From Rhytidiadelphus loreus (lineage: Eukaryota; Streptophyta; Bryopsida; Hypnales; Hylocomiaceae): DNA of 64,000 nt. Positions 38,201 through 51,284 of the stretch are shown here, in pieces. Location of the stretch: contig OX344763.1 in the NCBI GenBank assembly GCA_947034895.1, positions 69,273,093 through 69,337,092 on the forward strand, written 5' to 3'. The notes under the pieces are model-generated. The model was not told the origin of the DNA, did not search any database, and saw only the letters and a list, made by a program, of their open reading frames with translations. How positions within the stretch are numbered: the stretch's first letter is position 1; each line of letters begins with the position of its first letter. Position numbers and translations under genes: made by a program.

Positions 38201-41200
38201 ATGAGTTTAGGAATAAATGCAACTTGCACAAACATGTTTTACCATCTTCTTTACGTGAATTCTCGTGACATTATATTTTGTTGGACAGTCGTTAACGTAC
38301 AGGGCAAGAACGTTGCCCCAATTTTTAGTTTCACGCACAAAATCATTCAAAGTGACCAACCAAATGTGCATATTGTTTTGAATGCATGAGTTTAGGAATA
38401 AATGCAACTTGCACAAACATGTTTTACCATCTTCTTTACGTGAATTCTCGTGACATTATATTTTTCTGACGGTCATTAAGGTACAGGGCAAGAACGTTGC
38501 CTCAATTTTTAGTTTCACCCACAAAATCATTCAAAGTGACCACCCAAACGTGCATATTGTTTTGAATGCATGAGTTTAGGAATAAATGCAACTTGCACAA
38601 ACATGTTTTACCATCTTCTTTAAGTAAATTCTCGTGACATTATATTTTTCTGACAGTCATTAACGTACAGGGCAAGAACGTTGCCGCAATTTCTAATTTC
38701 ACCCACAAAATCATTCAAAGTGACCACCCAAACCTGCATATTGTTTTGAATGCATGAGTTTAGGAATAAATGCAACTTGCACAAACATGTTTTACCATCT
38801 TCTTTAAGTGAATTCTCGTGACATTATATTTTGTTGGACAGTCATTAACGTACAGGGCAAGAACGTTGCCCCAATTTTTAGTTTCACCCACAAAATCATT
38901 CAAAGTGACCACCCAAACGTGCATATTGTTTTGAATGCATGAGTTTAGGAATAAATGCAACTTGCACAAACATGTTTTTCCATCTTCTTTACGTGAATTC
39001 TCGTGACATTATATTTTTCTGACAGTCATTAATGTACAGGGCAAGAACGTTGCCGCAATTTCTAATTTCAGCCACAAAATCATTCAAAGTGACCACCCAA
39101 ACGTGCATATTGTTTTGAATGCATGAGTTTAGGAATAAATGCAACTTGCACAAACATGTTTTTCCATCTTCTTTACGTGAATTCTCGTGACATTATAATT
39201 TTCTGACAGTCATTAAAGTACAGGGCAAGAACGTTGCCCCAATTTTTAGTTTCACCCACAGAATCATTCAAAGTGACCACCCAAACGTGCATATTGTTTT
39301 GAATGCATGAGTTTAGGAATAAATGCAACTTGCACAAACATGTTTTACCATCTTTTTTACGTCAATTCTCATGACATTATATTTTTCTGACAGTCATTAA
39401 CGTATACGGCAAGAACGTTGCCTCAAATTTTAGTTTCACGCACAAAATCATTCAAAGTGACCAACCAAACGTGCATATTGTTTTGAATGCATGAGTTTAG
39501 GAATAAATGCAACTTGCACAAACATGTTTTACCATCTTCTTTACGTGAATTCTCGTGACATTATATTTTGTTGGACAGTCATTAACGTACAGGGCAAGAA
39601 CGTTGCCCCAATTTTTAGTTTCAGCCACAAAATCATTCAAAGTGACCACCCAAACGTGCATATTGTTTTGAATGCATGAGTTTAGGAATAAATGCAACTT
39701 GCACAAACATGTTTTTCCATCTTCTTTAAGTAAATTCTCGTGACATTATATTTTTCTGATAGTCATTAACGTACAGGGCAAGAAAGTTGCCCCAATTTTT
39801 AATTTCACGCACAAAATCATTCAAAGTGACCACCCAAACGTGCATATTGTTTTGAATGCATGAGTTTAGGAATAAATGCAACTTGCACAAACATGTTTTT
39901 CCATCTTCTTTACGTGAATTCTCATGACATTATATTTTTCTGACAGTCATTAACGTATAGGGCAAGAACGTTGCCTCAATTTTAAGTTTCACGCACAAAA
40001 TCATTCAAAGTGACCACCGAAACGTGCATATTGTTTTGAATGCATGAGTTTAGGAATAAATGCAACTTGCACAAACATGTTTTAGCATCTTCTTTACGTG
40101 AATTCTCGTGACATTATATTTTGTTGGACAGTCATTAACGTACAGGGCAAGAACGTTGCCCCAATTTTTAGTTTCACCCACAAAATCATTCAAAGTGACC
40201 ACCCAAACGTGCATATTGTTTTGAATGCATGAGTTTAGGAATAAATGCAACTTGCACAAACATGTTTTACCATCTTCTTTACGTGAATTCTCATGACATT
40301 ATATTTTTCTGACAGTCATTAACGTACAGGGCAAGAACGTTGCCTCAATTTCTAGTTTCACCCACAAAATCATTCAAAGTGACCAACCAAACGTGCATAT
40401 TGTTTTGAATGCATGAGTTTAGGAATCAATGCAACTTGCACAAACATGTTTTACCATCTTCTTTACGTGAATTCTCGTGACATTATATTTTGTTGGACAG
40501 TCATTAACGTACAGGGCAAGAACGTTGCCCCAACTTTTAGTTTCACGCACAAAATCATTCAAAGTGATCACCCAAACCTGCATATCCTTTTGCATGCATG
40601 AGTTTAGGAATAAATGCAACTTGCACAAACATGTTTTACCATCTTCTTTACGTGAATTCTCGTGACATTATATTTTTCTGACAGTCATTAAAGTACAGGG
40701 CAAGAACGTTGCCCCAATTTTTAGTTTCACGCACAAAATCATTCAAAGTGATCACCCAAACCTGCATATCCTTTTGCATGCATGAGTTTAGGAATAAATG
40801 CAACTTGCACAAACATGTTTTACCATCTTCTTTACGTGAATTCTCATGACATTATATTTTTCTGACAGTCATTAACGTACAGGGCAAGAACGTTGCCCCA
40901 ATTTTTAGTTTCAGCCACAAAATCATTCAAAGTGACCACCCAAACGTGCATATTGTTTTGAATGCATGAGTTTAGGAATAAATGCAACTTGCAGAAACAT
41001 GTTTTTCCATCTTCTTTACGTGAATTCTCGTGACATTATATTTTTCTGACAGTCATTAAAGTACAGGGCAAGAACGTTGCCCCAATTTTTAGTTTCACGC
41101 ACAAAATCATTCAAAGTGATCACCCAAACCTGCATATCCTTTTGCATGCATGAGTTTAGGAATAAATGCAACTTGCACAAACATGTTTTACCATCTTCTT

Positions 41201-41333
41201 TATGTGAATTCTCGTGACATTATAATTTTCTGACAGTCATTAAAGTACAGGGCAAGAACGTTGCCCCAATTTTTAGTTTCACGCACAAAATCATTCAAAG
41301 TGACCAACCAAACGTGCATATTGTTTTGAATGC
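38201..41333. repeat. Right-type mosaic, 17 monomers
   Basis: First appearance of CCAACCAAA, CAGCCAC, TATAATTTTC, TTTCTAG or TTTCTAATTTC, and CTGATAG variants. GTTGG members (38201, 38754, 39491, 40044, 40413) now have TTCTTTAC contexts, and after 38201 they always read GTCATTAAC. No clean multi-copy HOR is evident here. Confidence 0.83.
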
Positions 41334-43913
41334 ATGAGTTTAGGAATAAATGCAACTTGCACAAACATGTTTTAGCATCTTCTTTACGTAAATTCTCATG
41401 ACATTATATTTTTCTGACAGTCATTAACGTACAGGGCAAGAACGTTGCCTCAATTTCTAGTTTCACCCACAAAATCATTCAAAGTGACCAACCAAACGTG
41501 CATATTGTTTTGAATGCATGAGTTTAGGAATCAATGCAACTTGCACAAACATGTTTTACCATCTTCTTTACGTGAATTCTCGTGACATTATATTTTGTTG
41601 GACAGTCATTAACGTACAGGGCAAGAACGTTGCCCCAATTTTTAGTTTCACGCACAAAATCATTCAAAGTGACCAACCAAACGTGCATATTGTTTTGAAT
41701 GCATGAGTTTAGGAATAAATGCAACTTGCACAAACATGTTTTAGCATCTTCTTTACGTGAATTCTCATGACATTATATTTTTCTGACAGTCATTAACGTA
41801 CAGGGCAAGAACGTTGCCCCAATTTTTAGTTTCAGCCACAAAATCATTCAAAGTGACCACCCAAACGTGCATATTGTTTTGAATGCATGAGTTTAGGAAT
41901 AAATGCAACTTGCACAAACATGTTTTTCCATCTTCTTTACGTGAATTCTCGTGACATTATATTTTTCTGACAGTCATTAAAGTACAGGGCAAGAACGTTG
42001 CCCCAATTTTTAGTTTCACGCACAAAATCATTCAAAGTGATCACCCAAACCTGCATATCCTTTTGCATGCATGAGTTTAGGAATAAATGCAACTTGCACA
42101 AACATGTTTTTCCATCTTCTTTACGTGAATTCTCGTGACATTATAATTTTCTGACAGTCATTAAAGTACAGGTCAAGAACGTTGCCCCAATTTTTAGTTT
42201 CACGCACAAAATCATTCAAAGTGATCACCCAAACCTGCATATCCTTTTGCATGCATCAGTTTAGGAATAAATGCAATTTGCACAAACATGTTTTACCATC
42301 TTCTTTAAGTGAATTCTCGTGACATTATAATTTTCTGACAGTCATTAAAGTACAGGGCAAGAACGTTGCCCCAATTTTTAGTTTCACGCACAAAATCATT
42401 CAAAGTGATCACCCAAACGTGCATATCCTTTTGCATGCATCAGTTTAGGAATAAATGCAACTTGCACAAACATGTTTTACCATCTTCTTTAAGTGAATTC
42501 TCGTGACATTATAATTTTCTGACAGTCATTAAAGTACAGGGCAAGAACGTTGCCCCAATTTTTAGTTTCACGCACAAAATCATTCAAAGTGATCACCCAA
42601 ACCTGCATATCCTTTTGCATGCATGAGTTTAGGAATAAATGCAATTTGCACAAACATGTTTTACCATCTTCTTTACGTGAATTCTCATGACATTATATTT
42701 TTCTGACAGTCATTAACGTACAGGGCAAGAACGTTGCCTCAATTTCTAGTTTCACCCACAAAATCATTCAAAGTGACCAACCAAACGTGCATATTGTTTT
42801 GAATGCATGAGTTTAGGAATAAATGCAACTTGCACAAACATGTTTTTCCATCTTCTTTACGTGAATTCTCATGACATTATATTTTTCTGACAGTCATTAA
42901 CGTACAGGGCAAGAACGTTGCCGCAATTTTTAGTATCACCCACAAAATCATTGAAAGTGACCACCCAAACGTGCATATTGTTTTGAATGCATGAGTTTAG
43001 GAATAAATGCAACTTGCACAAACATGTTTTACCATCTTCTTTACGTGAATTCTCGTGACATTATATTTTGTTGGACAGTCATTAACTTACAGGGCAAGAA
43101 CGTTGCCCCAATTTTTAGTTTCACCCACAAAATCATTCAAAGTGACCACCCAAACGTGCATATTGTTTTGAATGCATGAGTTTAGGAATAAATGCAACTT
43201 GCACAAACATGTTTTTCCATCTTCTTTACGTGAATTCTCGTGACATTATATTTTGTTGGACAGTCATTAACGTACAGGGCAAGAACGTTGCCCCAATTTT
43301 TAGTTTCACGCACAAAATCATTCAAAGTGACCAACCAAATGTGCATATTGTTTTGAATGCATGAGTTTAGGAATAAATGCAACTTGCACAAACATGTTTT
43401 ACCATCTTCTTTACGTGAATTCTCGTGACATTATATTTTGTTGGACAGTCATTAACGTACAGGGCAAGAACGTTGCCCCAATTTTTAATTTCACCCACAA
43501 AATCATTCAAAGTGACCACCCAAACGTGCATATTGTTTTGAATGCATGAGTTTAGGAATAAATGCAACTTGCACAAACATGTTTTTCCATCTTCTTTACG
43601 TGAATTCTCGTGACATTACATTTTTCTGACAGTCATTAACGTACAGGGCAAGAACGTTGCCCCAATTTTTAGTTTCACGCACAAAATCATTCAAAGTGAT
43701 CACCCAAACCTGCATATCCTTTTGCATGCATCAGTTTAGGAATAAATGCAACTTGCACAAACATGTTTTACCATCTTCTTTAAGTGAATTCTCGTGACAT
43801 TATATTTTTCTGATAGTCATTAACGTACAGGGCAAGAAAGTTGCCCCAATTTTTAATTTCACGCACAAAATCATTCAAAGTGACCACCCAAACGTGCATA
43901 TTGTTTTGAATGC
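41334..43913. repeat. 14-monomer block, copy 1 (2580 bp)
   Basis: Matches 46862-49441 monomer for monomer at an offset of 5528 bp. Shared rare marks are ACAGGTCAAG (42071), CATCAG tails with CAATTTGCAC, TAGTATCACCC with CATTGAAAG (42807), ATTAACTTACAGG (42991), CCAACCAAATG (43176) and CTGATAG with GAAAGTTG (43730). Confidence 0.9.
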
Positions 43914-44097
43914 ATGAGTTTAGGAATAAATGCAACTTGCACAAACATGTTTTACCATCTTCTTTACGTGAATTCTCGTGACATTATATTTTTCTGACAG
44001 TCATTAACGTACAGGGCAAGAACGTTGCCTCAATTTTTAGTTTCACCCACAAAATCATTCAAAGTGACCACCCAAACGTGCATATTGTTTTGAATGC
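43914..44097. repeat. Single spacer monomer
   Basis: A 184-class monomer with TTTTACC, CGTGACATT, GCCTC and CACCC, between the duplicated block and the 5-mers. Its counterpart at 49442 differs (TTTTTCC, CATGACATT, CACGC), which marks the right edge of the 14-monomer duplication. Confidence 0.8.
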
Positions 44098-45018
44098 ATG
44101 AGTTTAGGAATAAATGCAACTTGCACAAACATGTTTTACCATCTTCTTTACGTGAATTCTCGTGACATTATATTTTGTTGGACAGTCATTAACGTACAGG
44201 GCAAGAACGTTGCCCCAATTTTTAGTTTCACGCACAAAATCATTCAAAGTGACCAACCAAACGTGCATATTGTTTTGAATGCATGAGTTTAGGAATAAAT
44301 GCAACTTGCACAAACATGTTTTAGCATCTTCTTTACGTGAATTCTCATGACATTATATTTTTCTGACAGTCATTAACGTACAGGGCAAGAACGTTGCCCC
44401 AATTTTTAGTTTCAGCCACAAAATCATTCAAAGTGACCACCCAAACGTGCATATTGTTTTGAATGCATGAGTTTAGGAATAAATGCAACTTGCACAAACA
44501 TGTTTTTCCATCTTCTTTACGTGAATTCTCGTGACATTATATTTTTCTGACAGTCATTAAAGTACAGGGCAAGAACGTTGCCCCAATTTTTAGTTTCACG
44601 CACAAAATCATTCAAAGTGATCACCCAAACCTGCATATCCTTTTGCATGCATGAGTTTAGGAATAAATGCAACTTGCACAAACATGTTTTACCATCTTCT
44701 TTATGTGAATTCTCGTGACATTATATTTTTCTGACAGTCATTAAAGTACAGGGCAAGAACGTTGCCCCAATTTTTAGTTTCACGCACAAAATCATTCAAA
44801 GTGACCAACCAAACGTGCATATTGTTTTGAATGCATGAGTTTAGGAATAAATGCAACTTGCACAAACATGTTTTAGCATCTTCTTTACGTGAATTCTCGT
44901 GACATTATATTTTTCTGACAGTCATTAACGTACAGGGCAAGAACGTTGCCTCAATTTTTAGTTTCACCCACAAAATCATTCAAAGTGACCACCCAAACGT
45001 GCATATTGTTTTGAATGC
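44098..45018. repeat. 5-mer HOR, copy 1 (921 bp)
   Basis: The order is GTTGG/CCAACC, TTTTAGC/CATGACATT/CAGCCAC, TTTTTCC/AAAGTAC/TGATCA, TTTATGTG/AAAGTAC/CCAACC, TTTTAGC/GCCTC/CACCC. Confidence 0.87.
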
Positions 45019-45940
45019 ATGAGTTTAGGAATAAATGCAACTTGCACAAACATGTTTTACCATCTTCTTTACGTGAATTCTCGTGACATTATATTTTGTT
45101 GGACAGTCATTAACGTACAGGGCAAGAACGTTGCCCCAATTTTTAGTTTCACGCACAAAATCATTCAAAGTGACCAACCAAACGTGCATATTGTTTTGAA
45201 TGCATGAGTTTAGGAATAAATGCAACTTGCACAAACATGTTTTAGCATCTTCTTTACGTGAATTCTCATGACATTATATTTTTCTGACAGTCATTAACGT
45301 ACAGGGCAAGAACGTTGCCCCAATTTTTAGTTTCAGCCACAAAATCATTCAAAGTGACCACCCAAACGTGCATATTGTTTTGAATGCATGAGTTTAGGAA
45401 TAAATGCAACTTGCACAAACATGTTTTTCCATCTTCTTTACGTGAATTCTCGTGACATTATATTTTGTTGGACAGTCATTAACGTACAGGGCAAGAACGT
45501 TGCCCCAATTTTTAATTTCACCCACAAAATCATTCAAAGTGATCACCCAAACCTGCATATCCTTTTGCATGCATGAGTTTAGGAATAAATGCAACTTGCA
45601 CAAACATGATTTACCATCTTCTTTATGTGAATTCTCGTGACATTATAATTTTCTGACAGTCATTAAAGTACAGGGCAAGAACGTTGCCCCAATTTTTAGT
45701 TTCACGCACAAAATCATTCAAAGTGACCAACCAAACGTGCATATTGTTTTGAATGCATGAGTTTAGGAATAAATGCAACTTGCACAAACATGTTTTAGCA
45801 TCTTCTTTACGTGAATTCTCATGACATTATATTTTTCTGACAGTCATTAACGTACAGGGCAAGAACGTTGCCTTAATTTCTAGTTTCACCCACAAAATCA
45901 TTCAAAGTGACCAACCAAACGTGCATATTGTTTTGAATGC
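45019..45940. repeat. 5-mer HOR, copy 2 (922 bp)
   Basis: Same order as copy 1. The third member (45388) is converted to the GTTGG class with TTTTTAATTTCACCC, adding one base. The fourth has ACATGATTTACC and TATAATTTTC, and the fifth has GCCTTAATTTCTAG. Confidence 0.87.
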
Positions 45941-46861
45941 ATGAGTTTAGGAATAAATGCAACTTGCACAAACATGTTTTACCATCTTCTTTACGTGAAT
46001 TCTCGTGACATTATATTTTGTTGGACAGTCATTAACGTACAGGGCAAGAACGTTGCCCCAATTTTTAGTTTCACGCACAAAATCATTCAAAGTGACCAAC
46101 CAAACGTGCATATTGTTTTGAATGCATGAGTTTAGGAATAAATGCAACTTGCACAAACATGTTTTAGCATCTTCTTTACGTGAATTCTCATGACATTATA
46201 TTTTTCTGACAGTCATTAACGTACAGGGCAAGAACGTTGCCCCAATTTTTAGTTTCAGCCACAAAATCATTCAAAGTGACCACCCAAACGTGCATATTGT
46301 TTTGAATGCATGAGTTTAGGAATAAATGCAACTTTCACAAACATGTTTTTCCATCTTCTTTACGTGAATTCTCGTGACATTATATTTTTCTGACAGTCAT
46401 TAAAGTACAGGGCAAGAACGTTGCCCCAATTTTTAGTTTCACGCACAAAATCATTCAAAGTGATCACCCAAACCTGCATATCCTTTTGCATGCATGAGTT
46501 TAGGAATAAATGCAACTTGCACAAACATGTTTTTCCATCTTCTTTACGTGAATTCTCGTGACATTATAATTTTCTGACAGTCATTAATGTACAGGTCAAG
46601 AACGTTGCCCCAATTTTTAGTTTCACGCACAAAATCATTCAAAGTGATCACCCAAACCTGCATATCCTTTTGCATGCATCAGTTTAGGAATAAATGCAAT
46701 TTGCACAAACATGTTTTACCATCTTCTTTACGTGAATTTTCATGACATTATATTTTTCTGACAGTCATTAAAGTACAGGGCAAGAACGTTGCCCCAATTT
46801 TTAGTTTCACGCACAAAATCATTCAAAGTGACCAACCAAACGTGCATATTGTTTTGAATGC
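45941..46861. repeat. 5-mer HOR, diverged third copy (921 bp)
   Basis: The first three members match the 5-mer (with ACTTTCACAAA in the third). The fourth and fifth carry ACAGGTCAAG, CATCAG, CAATTTGCAC and GAATTTTCATG, which belong to the 14-monomer block. So this copy is a hybrid leading into that block. Confidence 0.83.
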
Positions 46862-49441
46862 ATGAGTTTAGGAATAAATGCAACTTGCACAAACATGTTT
46901 TAGCATCTTCTTTACGTGAATTCTCATGACATTATATTTTTCTGACAGTCATTAACGTACAGGGCAAGAACGTTGCCTTAATTTCTAGTTTCACCCACAA
47001 AATCATTCAAAGTGACCAACCAAACGTGCATATTGTTTTGAATGCATGAGTTTAGGAATAAATGCAACTTGCACAAACATGTTTTACCATCTTCTTTACG
47101 TGAATTCTCGTGACATTATATTTTGTTGGACAGTCATTAACGTACAGGGCAAGAACGTTGCCCCAATTTTTAGTTTCACGCACAAAATCATTCAAAGTGA
47201 CCAACCAAACGTGCATATTGTTTTGAATGCATGAGTTTAGGAATCAATGCAACTTGCACAAACATGTTTTAGCATCTTCTTTACGTGAATTCTCATGACA
47301 TTATATTTTTCTGACAGTCATTAACGTACAGGGCAAGAACGTTGCCCCAATTTTTAGTTTCAGCCACAAAATCATTCAAAGTGACCACCCAAACGTGCAT
47401 ATTGTTTTGAATGCATGAGTTTAGGAATAAATGCAACTTTCACAAACATGTTTTTCCATCTTCTTTACGTGAATTCTCGTGACATTATATTTTTCTGACA
47501 GTCATTAAAGTACAGGGCAAGAACGTTGCCCCAATTTTTAGTTTCACGCACAAAATCATTCAAAGTGATCACCCAAACCTGCATATCCTTTTGCATGCAT
47601 GAGTTTAGGAATAAATGCAACTTGCACAAACATGTTTTTCCATCTTCTTTACGTGAATTCTCGTGACATTATAATTTTCTCACAGTCATTAATGTACAGG
47701 TCAAGAACGTTGCCCCAATTTTTAGTTTCACGCACAAAATCATTCAAAGTGATCACCCAAACCTGCATATCCTTTTGCATGCATCAGTTTAGGAATAAAT
47801 GCAATTTGCACAAACATGTTTTACCATCTTCTTTAAGTGAATTCTCGTGACATTATAATTTTCTGACAGTCATTAAAGTACAGGGCAAGAACGTTGCCCC
47901 AATTTTTAGTTTCACGCACAAAATCATTCAAAGTGATCACCCAAACGTGCATATCCTTTTGCATGCATCAGTTTAGGAATAAATGCAACTTGCACAAACA
48001 TGTTTTACCATCTTCTTTAAGTGAATTCTCGTGACATTATAATTTTCTGACAGTCATTAAAGTACAGGGCAAGAACGTTGCCCCAATTTTTAGTTTCACG
48101 CACAAAATCATTCAAAGTGATCACCCAAACCTGCATATCCTTTTGCATGCATGAGTTTAGGAATAAATGCAATTTGCACAAACATGTTTTACCATCTTCT
48201 TTACGTGAATTTTCATGACATTATATTTTTCTGACAGTCATTAACGTACAGGGCAAGAACGTTGCCTCAATTTCTAGTTTCACCCACAAAATCATTCAAA
48301 GTGACCAACCAAACGTGCATATTGTTTTGAATGCATGAGTTTAGGAATAAATGCAACTTGCACAAACATGTTTTTCCATCTTCTTTACGTGAATTCTCAT
48401 GACATTATATTTTTCTGACAGTCATTAACGTACAGGGCAAGAACGTTGCCGCAATTTTTAGTATCACCCACAAAATCATTGAAAGTGACCACCCAAACGT
48501 GCATATTGTTTTGAATGCATGAGTTTAGGAATAAATGCAACTTGCACAAACATGTTTTACCATCTTCTTTACGTGAATTCTCGTGACATTATATTTTGTT
48601 GGACAGTCATTAACTTACAGGGCAAGAACGTTGCCCCAATTTTTAGTTTCACCCACAAAATCATTCAAAGTGACCACCCAAACCTGCATATTGTTTTGAA
48701 TGCATGAGTTTAGGAATAAATGCAACTTGCACAAACATGTTTTTCCATCTTCTTTACGTGAATTCTCGTGACATTATATTTTGTTGGACAGTCATTAACG
48801 TACAGGGCAAGAACGTTGCCCCAATTTTTAGTTTCACGCACAAAATCATTCAAAGTGACCAACCAAATGTGCATATTGTTTTGAATGCATGAGTTTAGGA
48901 ATAAATGCAACTTGCACAAACATGTTTTACCATCTTCTTTACGTGAATTCTCGTGACATTATATTTTGTTGGACAGTCATTAACGTACAGGGCAAGAACG
49001 TTGCCCCAATTTTTAATTTCACCCACAAAATCATTCAAAGTGACCACCCAAACGTGCATATTGTTTTGAATGCATGAGTTTAGGAATAAATGCAACTTGC
49101 ACAAACATGTTTTTCCATCTTCTTTACGTGAATTCTCGTGACATTATATTTTTCTGACAGTCATTAAAGTACAGGGCAAGAACGTTGCCCCAATTTTTAG
49201 TTTCACGCACAAAATCATTCAAAGTGATCACCCAAACCTGCATATCCTTTTGCATGCATCAGTTTAGGAATAAATGCAACTTGCACAAACATGTTTTACC
49301 ATCTTCTTTAAGTGAATTCTCGTGACATTATATTTTTCTGATAGTCATTAACGTACAGGGCAAGAAAGTTGCCCCAATTTTTAATTTCACGCACAAAATC
49401 ATTCAAAGTGACCACCCAAACGTGCATATTGTTTTGAATGC
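46862..49441. repeat. 14-monomer block, copy 2 (2580 bp)
   Basis: Second copy of 41334-43913. Differences noticed are ACTTTCACAAA (47415), TCTCACAG and TTAATGTACAGG (47599), GAATTTTCATG (48152), CCTGCATATTG (48519) and AAAGTAC versus ACGTAC (49074). It is clearly homologous but less homogeneous than the HOR-A copies. Confidence 0.9.
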
Positions 49442-51284
49442 ATGAGTTTAGGAATAAATGCAACTTGCACAAACATGTTTTTCCATCTTCTTTACGTGAA
49501 TTCTCATGACATTATATTTTTCTGACAGTCATTAACGTACAGGGCAAGAACGTTGCCTCAATTTTTAGTTTCACGCACAAAATCATTCAAAGTGACCACC
49601 CAAACGTGCATATTGTTTTGAATGCATGAGTTTAGGAATCAATGCAACTTGCACAAACATGTTTTAGCATCTTCTTTACGTGAATTCTCGTGACATTATA
49701 TTTTGTTGGACAGTCATTAACGTACAGGGCAAGAACGTTGCCCCAATTTTTAGTTTCACCCACAAAATCATTCAAAGTGACCACCCTAACGTGCATATTG
49801 TTTTGAATGCATGAGTTTAGGAATAAATGCAACTTGCACAAATATGTTTTACCATCTTCTTTACGTGAATTCTCATGACATTATATTTTTCTGACAGTCA
49901 TTAACGTACAGGGCAAGAACGTTGCCTCAATTTCTAGTTTCACCCACAAAATCATTCAAAGTGACCAACCAAACGTGCATATTGTTTTGAATGCATGAGT
50001 TTAGGAATAAATGCAACTTGCACAAACATGTTTTACCATCTTCTTTACGTGAATTCTCGTGACATTACATTTTGTTGGACAGTCATTAACGTACAGGGCA
50101 AGAACGTTGCCCCAATTTTTAGTTTCACGCACAAAATCATTCAAAGTGACCAACCAAACGTGCATATTGTTTTGAATGCATGAGTTTAGGAATAAATGCA
50201 ACTTGCACAAACATGTTTTACCATCTTCTTTACGTGAATTCTCATGACATTATAATTTTCTGACAGTCATTAACGTACAGGGCAAGAACGTTGCCTCAAT
50301 TTTTAGTTTCACCCACAAAATCATTCAAAGTGACCACCCAAACGTGCATATTGTTTTGAATGCATGAGTTTAGGAATAAATGCAACTTGCACAAACATGT
50401 TTTTCCATCTTCTTTACGTGAATTCTCGTGACATTATAATTTTCTGACAGTCATTAAAGTAGAGGGCAAGAACGTTGCCCCAATTTTTAGTTTCACGCAC
50501 AAAATCATTCAAAGTGATCACCCAAACCTGCATATTGTTTTGAATGCATGAGTTTAGGAATAAATGCAACTTGCACAAACATGTTTTAGCATCTTCTTTA
50601 CGTGAATTCTCATGACATTATATTTTTCTGACAGTCATTAACGTACAGGGCAAGAACGTTGCCTCAATTTCTAGTTTCACCCACAAAATCATTCAAAGTG
50701 ACCAACCAAACTTGCATATTGTTTTGAATGCATGAGTTTAGGAATAAATGCAACTTGCACAAACATGTTTTACCATCTTCTTTACGTGAATTCTCGTGAC
50801 ATTATATTTTGTTGGACAGTCATTAACGTACAGGGCAAGAACGTTGCCCCAATTTTTAGTTTCACGCACAAAATCATTCAAAGTGACCAACCAAACGTGC
50901 ATATTGTTTTGAATGCATGAGTTTAGGAATAAATGCAACTTGCACAAACATGTTTTAGCATCTTCTTTACGTGAATTCTCATGACATTATATTTTTCTGA
51001 CAGTCATTAACGTACAGGGCAAGAACGTTGCCTCAATTTCTAGTTTCACCCACAAAATCATTCAAAGTGACCAACCAAACGTGCATATTGTTTTGAATGC
51101 ATGAGTTTAGGAATAAATGCAACTTGCACAAACATGTTTTAGCATCTTCTTTACGTGAATTCTCATGACATTATATTTTTCTGACAGTCATTAACGTACA
51201 GGGCAAGAACGTTGCCTCAATTTTTAGTTTCACCCACAAAATCATTCAAAGTGACCACCCAAACGTGCATATTGTTTTGAATGC
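49442..51284. repeat. Right-type mosaic, 10 monomers
   Basis: GTTGG members at 49626, 49995 and 50732. Private changes include ACCCTAACG near 49786, AAATATGTTTT near 49831, GACATTACATTTTG (49995) and AAAGTAGAGGG near 50457. The GTTGG/CCAACC plus TTTTAGC/CATGAC module occurs at 50732-51100. Confidence 0.82.
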
